From NCBI RefSeq assembly GCF_949628215.1, contig NC_134276.1:219066610-219130609 (forward strand): DNA of 64,000 nucleotides, in the 5' to 3' direction. The notes beneath the pieces are model-generated. The model ran no database searches. It was not told where the DNA came from and saw only the letters and a list, made by a program, of their open reading frames with translations. The stretch's first letter is position 1. Every line of letters starts with the position of its first letter. This stretch comes from Phalacrocorax aristotelis (Eukaryota > Chordata > Aves > Suliformes > Phalacrocoracidae). The position numbers and the translations under genes are program-made. Of the stretch, positions 62,701 to 64,000 are shown one piece after another.

Positions 62701-64000
62701 CTAAGACAAAGTGATGGTGGAAAATGATTGTAAAAGTCTTATCTGATCAGCAACTAGAACTCTGAAACTTGCTAAGCTGCGTTGCACCAGAGACTATACA
62801 AAGACACATTAAGGATGCAAGCAAGGATGTTGAAATGAAGCTGTGATGCCTTGTACTTCTCTTGACAATCAGCTGCCAAGAGGAGAAACAGACCCAAGTC
62901 TTTAGTCTCTTCTAGTAATCTAAGACAAATCAAATGCATGAGCTTCCACAGATATGGACTAAGCATGTTAACAGGGAACCTGTACCTTATTTCTATGGTT
63001 CCGTATTTTAAATGAAGCTAACAAGAGAAACCACCCTGCAAATTTAACAATGAAATCACAGCTTCCATATGTCAGAGAAGATAACGTAGATGGCACATAC
63101 AAAATCCATGGGATCTGATGGAGTGTGCCCACAAGTGCTAAGGTCTTTGGGAGGCAACTCAATTACCTCTGAAAGGTCATGGTGACTGGGAGAGATTCCT
63201 GAAGACTGGAAGAAAAGCGAATGTCATTCCTACCTGCAAGGAGGAGTAACTGGAGAACTGCAGGCTAGTCAGCCTCATCTTCATCCCTGGGAAGGTGATG
63301 GAGCAACTAATTCTGGAAACCATTTCCAGATACATGAAAAAAGAAGGTTGCCCAGAGAAGTTGTGGAATACCCACCAATGGAGATATTAAAGATCTGACT
63401 GGACACTCTTGGGCAACCTATTCCAGCTGACCTTGTTTGAGCAGGGGGGTTGGACTAGGAGACCTCCAAAAGTCCCTTCCAGCCTCAACTATTCTGTGAT
63501 TCTGTGAAGACAATGATCTATGTTTCACACTGCAAATATCAGATCTATGTGTGCTGAATTTTAAGTTCTGAAGATCCAAATCTCCTTTCAAGGCTTTAAG
63601 CAAGAGCAGGAAGAGAGAACAAGGACTTACTACTCTGTCTCTGTCATTCTGCAAGGAGGACAGTGCCTTCTTGAGACTCTGCACTTCTGAAGGAGTGGTG
63701 GAACTGATCCCTTCTGCTTGTTGCTTCACTTCTTCAATCTTACGCATTTTGCCCAATTCGTTCAGCAGACGGTCTCGCTCATTCTGCAGGCTTCCCATAG
63801 CCTTGGAGAAAGATTTGACTTGGTTGGAAGAGCTTTCCAGTTCTGAAGACAAACGGAGAAGCTCATCATCTTTGGCTCTGAGCTTCTGATCAAGTTCCTC
63901 AATCTGGGCCAGGAGACCTCTTTCATCAGTGGCCTTCTGCAGTTCTGTCAGCTCAGACCTCACTGTATCTCTGTCCCTGGCAGTGGAATGTTGCTCCTCT
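50748..64000 (-). CDS. GOLGB1: GOLGB1 (giantin), 3' terminal exons
   Basis: Nine exons, minus strand: 64000-63631 (continues off the window), 62027-61849, 60613-60448, 59316-59185, 55594-55436, 55303-55206, 54525-54391, 52233-52128, 50882-50748. All borders are GT-AG and the frame is continuous. The peptide follows the human giantin C-terminus as I recall it: [74 protein letters not shown], and the final [12 protein letters not shown] followed by a hydrophobic segment ending LCFTGHL at the stop codon. Giantin is a very long coiled-coil protein held in the Golgi membrane by this C-terminal anchor; it tethers vesicles and shapes cisternal links and glycosylation. Only the last part of a protein of over 3000 residues is present. 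It lies in tandem with HCLS1. Confidence 0.96.
52700..54070. other. GOLGB1 intron, no separate gene seen
   Basis: Intron between the exons at 54525-54391 and 52233-52128. No feature besides the CR1 at its right end. Confidence 0.5.
54077..54262 (+). mobile_element. CR1 LINE 3' end in GOLGB1 intron
   Basis: GAGCACTGGCACAGGCTGCCC to CCAACCTCAACCATTCTGTGATTCTGTG. The tail uses the variant ATTCTGTG repeat. It is antisense to GOLGB1 and ends 129 nt from a splice donor. Confidence 0.9.
56150..56290. repeat. Long polypyrimidine tract
   Basis: Nearly pure C/T on the plus strand for about 140 nt, including C-runs of eight or nine and repeated CCTCC / CTCCTCTGTCC units. The minus strand, which is the GOLGB1 sense strand, is G/A rich with several G-runs, so triplex or G-quadruplex structures are possible. 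It sits in a GOLGB1 intron. Confidence 0.9.
56860..57258 (+). mobile_element. Old CR1 LINE fragment
   Basis: Similar to the CR1 stretch around the RT C-terminus (AGCAAATTTGCAGCCGATATT, CTCAAGTTCAATAAGGAGAAG), but clearly more diverged than the copy that follows directly. Confidence 0.72.
57268..58650 (+). mobile_element. CR1 LINE, 1.4 kb, RT domain to 3' UTR start
   Basis: The longest CR1 copy here. It begins in the RT domain: [37 protein letters not shown], then after a stop codon at 57565-57567 [20 protein letters not shown] (first catalytic block) and, after a frame change, SADDTKLGG (second catalytic block). The C-terminal frame 58085-58474 is open ([20 protein letters not shown]). It is 5' truncated. 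Unusually, it also stops short at the 3' end: after GGAGGCATGGTAGTGTTGGG the expected last part of the UTR and the tail repeat are missing. The related tail is seen in the copy at 1-386. Inactive. Confidence 0.94.
58830..59072 (+). mobile_element. Old CR1 LINE 3' end
   Basis: AGTCAGACTAGACATTAAG and later GACCTGATC...CAGATCATCTCTAGAAGTCTC and TTTCTGATTTTGTG at the end resemble a diverged CR1 tail. It ends 113 nt from a GOLGB1 splice donor. Confidence 0.7.
59400..60440. other. GOLGB1 intron, no separate gene seen
   Basis: Unique-looking A-T rich DNA between two exons. A-rich runs near 59580-59630. Confidence 0.5.
60640..61840. other. GOLGB1 intron, no separate gene seen
   Basis: No recognisable repeat or coding exon was found on either strand. 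Confidence 0.5.
62040..63070. other. GOLGB1 intron, no separate gene seen
   Basis: A-rich unique sequence without visible features. Confidence 0.5.
63105..63508 (+). mobile_element. CR1 LINE with internal deletion
   Basis: Starts in the RT region (GGATCTGATGGAGTGTGCCC, CAGGCTAGTCAGCCTCATC, GGGAAGGTGATGGAGCAAC), then jumps from CCAGATACATGAAAAAAGAAG straight to GGTTGCCCAGAGAAGTTGTGG in the last part of ORF2, skipping most of the ORF. It ends with CTATTCTGTGATTCTGTG. It lies in a GOLGB1 intron, 122 nt from the next donor. Confidence 0.9.

Noticed and set aside
1-64000. CRISPR arrays, bacterial operons, riboswitches
   Set aside because: No regularly spaced direct repeats or prokaryotic gene layout; the window is plainly vertebrate nuclear DNA.

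Overview
The window looks like a bird genome (a crocodilian or turtle is possible but less likely). It is littered with CR1 LINE copies. Several end in the short A-T-T-C-T-A-T-G type repeat that closes avian and reptilian CR1, and vertebrate genes with short introns lie between them. I rebuilt the genes by splicing exons by eye at consensus donors and acceptors and comparing the peptides with remembered human proteins; no database search was run.

Layout: (1) 1-3440, minus strand: the first three coding exons of RABL2, a Rab-like small GTPase. The rest of the gene lies off the left edge. (2) 3441-3903: a GC-rich head-to-head promoter holding a Sp1-like minisatellite. (3) 3904-5496, plus strand: complete NME6, a nucleoside diphosphate kinase family member, in five coding exons, with a 3' UTR to about 6290. 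(4) About 6.3-25.0 kb: intergenic DNA with nested and inverted CR1 fragments and simple repeats, and no convincing gene. (5) 25064-26011, plus strand: one intact olfactory receptor. (6) 26-28.6 kb: intergenic, with an LTR-like fossil at about 28157-28615. (7) 29717-45482, minus strand: the complete HCLS1 coding region in 14 exons, with a probable 5' non-coding exon near 47.75 kb. (8) 50748-64000, minus strand: the 3' end of GOLGB1 (giantin), nine exons ending in the tail-anchor membrane segment.

HCLS1 and GOLGB1 lie in tandem on one strand, as I recall they do on human 3q13.33. RABL2 and NME6 share a divergent promoter. NME6 is a mitochondrial-type NDP kinase relative, RABL2 serves ciliary transport, HCLS1 is a haematopoietic actin/Arp2/3 adaptor and GOLGB1 is a Golgi tether. 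Apart from the shared promoter there is no sign that these genes form one pathway.

The points most worth a second look are a fourth full 37-residue actin-binding repeat in HCLS1 (I recall three and a half in human), three near-identical tyrosine motifs in one HCLS1 exon, a GC-AG intron in HCLS1, a CpG-rich island over an internal HCLS1 exon, the minisatellite in the RABL2/NME6 promoter, and the LTR whose poly(A) signal lies downstream of HCLS1 on the same strand. I found no evidence of a wholly new system.
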